A DNA stretch of 64,000 nt, from positions 434,001 through 498,000 of the forward strand of contig JAFGUC010000024.1 of assembly GCA_016938695.1 (NCBI GenBank). The letters are read 5' to 3'. The translations under genes were made by a program, and so were the position numbers. The notes below the pieces were generated by a model. That model had not been told where the DNA came from and searched no databases. It saw only the letters and a list, made by a program, of their open reading frames with translations. This DNA is from Candidatus Woesearchaeota archaeon (lineage in GTDB: Archaea > Nanobdellota > Nanobdellia > Woesearchaeales > JAFGUC01). Positions 63,430-64,000 of the stretch are shown one piece after another (positions within the stretch are counted from its first letter, which is position 1; each line of letters begins with the position of its first letter).

Positions 63430-64000
63430 ATGGTAGAAGAAATTGAAAAATTTGATGATGATTCAGACTCTGAAACAATAGAACAAGAAGAAATACAGTT
63501 CACAAGTATCACTTCTTATACTGTAGGAAATTCAATTAGAACCATTATTGACATGATTGAACAAGAATTAATATTCTTAAAACCCGATTTTCAAAGAGAA
63601 TTTATTTGGGATATTCGTAGATCAAGTAAATTAATAGATTCAATTTTAGAAGGTTTACCTATTCCAAATATACTTCTAGTAAAATATAAAAAAGATGAAA
63701 AATTCATTGTTGTTGATGGTCAACAAAGATTAAAAACCATATTTTTCTATGTTAAAAATGAATTTAATGATAATGGTACTATTAAACCATTCTTATTAAA
63801 AGGATTAGATGGAAAAAAATGGAACAATCAACCTTTCAATGAATTAGATGAAATATTACAAAGAAAAATATATAATACTGTAATTAATGCAACAATACTA
63901 GATAATGTTGAAAATTCCCCTGGAATTATTTTTGAAATATTTAATAGATTGAATACAGGTGGAGTCCCATTACAGGCTCAAGAAGTTAGAAATTGCATTT
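63430..64000 (+). CDS. DUF262-family (GmrSD-like N-terminal) protein, truncated by window end
   Basis: ITSYTVGNSIRTIIDMIEQELIFLKPDFQREFIWDIRRSSKLIDSILEGLPIPNILL...KFIVVDGQQRLKTIFFY...FEIFNRLNTGGVPLQAQEVRNCI. Confidence 0.88.
   Translation, partial: MVEEIEKFDDDSDSETIEQEEIQFTSITSYTVGNSIRTIIDMIEQELIFLKPDFQREFIWDIRRSSKLIDSILEGLPIPNILLVKYKKDEKFIVVDGQQRLKTIFFYVKNEFNDNGTIKPFLLKGLDGKKWNNQPFNELDEILQRKIYNTVINATILDNVENSPGIIFEIFNRLNTGGVPLQAQEVRNCI

Noticed and set aside
1-64000. CRISPR array or cas genes
   Set aside because: No regularly spaced direct repeats and no Cas-like proteins seen; the repeats found are protein-coding modules or cassette-end hairpins.

Overview
AT-rich archaeal chromosome segment, probably a DPANN/Woesearchaeota-like lineage. 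Supporting genes are rps6e-aIF2gamma, Nop10-PAC2, CDKAL1-type tRNA methylthiotransferase, archaeal-type ProRS and pilin-like proteins. Most of 1-58 kb is housekeeping or hypothetical genes, with tRNA-Arg(GCG), tRNA-Ser(GGA) and tRNA-Ser(CGA), and a very large (3915 aa) modular surface protein. Main points of interest: (1) At 58.7-63.4 kb, a tyrosine recombinase gene diverges from an integron-like gene cassette (ArsR - TDT/SLAC1-like permease - ACR3/BASS permease fused to CBS domains - DUF302). The cassette ends in an attC-like folded site. The sequence at the left junction (TGTTATACGC) is the exact reverse complement of the attC R''-like box (GCGTATAACA), as expected if the cassette circularises. 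The recombinase lacks the insertion typical of IntI. (2) A translationally coupled operon carries a lipoyl/H-protein-like carrier, FAD disulfide oxidoreductase, LipA, LplA and a thioredoxin-CcdA membrane protein, with no lipoate-dependent dehydrogenase or glycine cleavage complex in the window. (3) A compact cobalamin riboswitch-like leader precedes a corrinoid adenosyltransferase. (4) A RelA/SpoT-type alarmone synthetase and a divergent diadenylate-cyclase-like protein are present. (5) A tRNA-Ser 5'-half copy sits directly upstream of an intact tRNA-Ser, next to a toxin-antitoxin module with a 22-bp palindromic operator. All calls are by eye; no database search was run.
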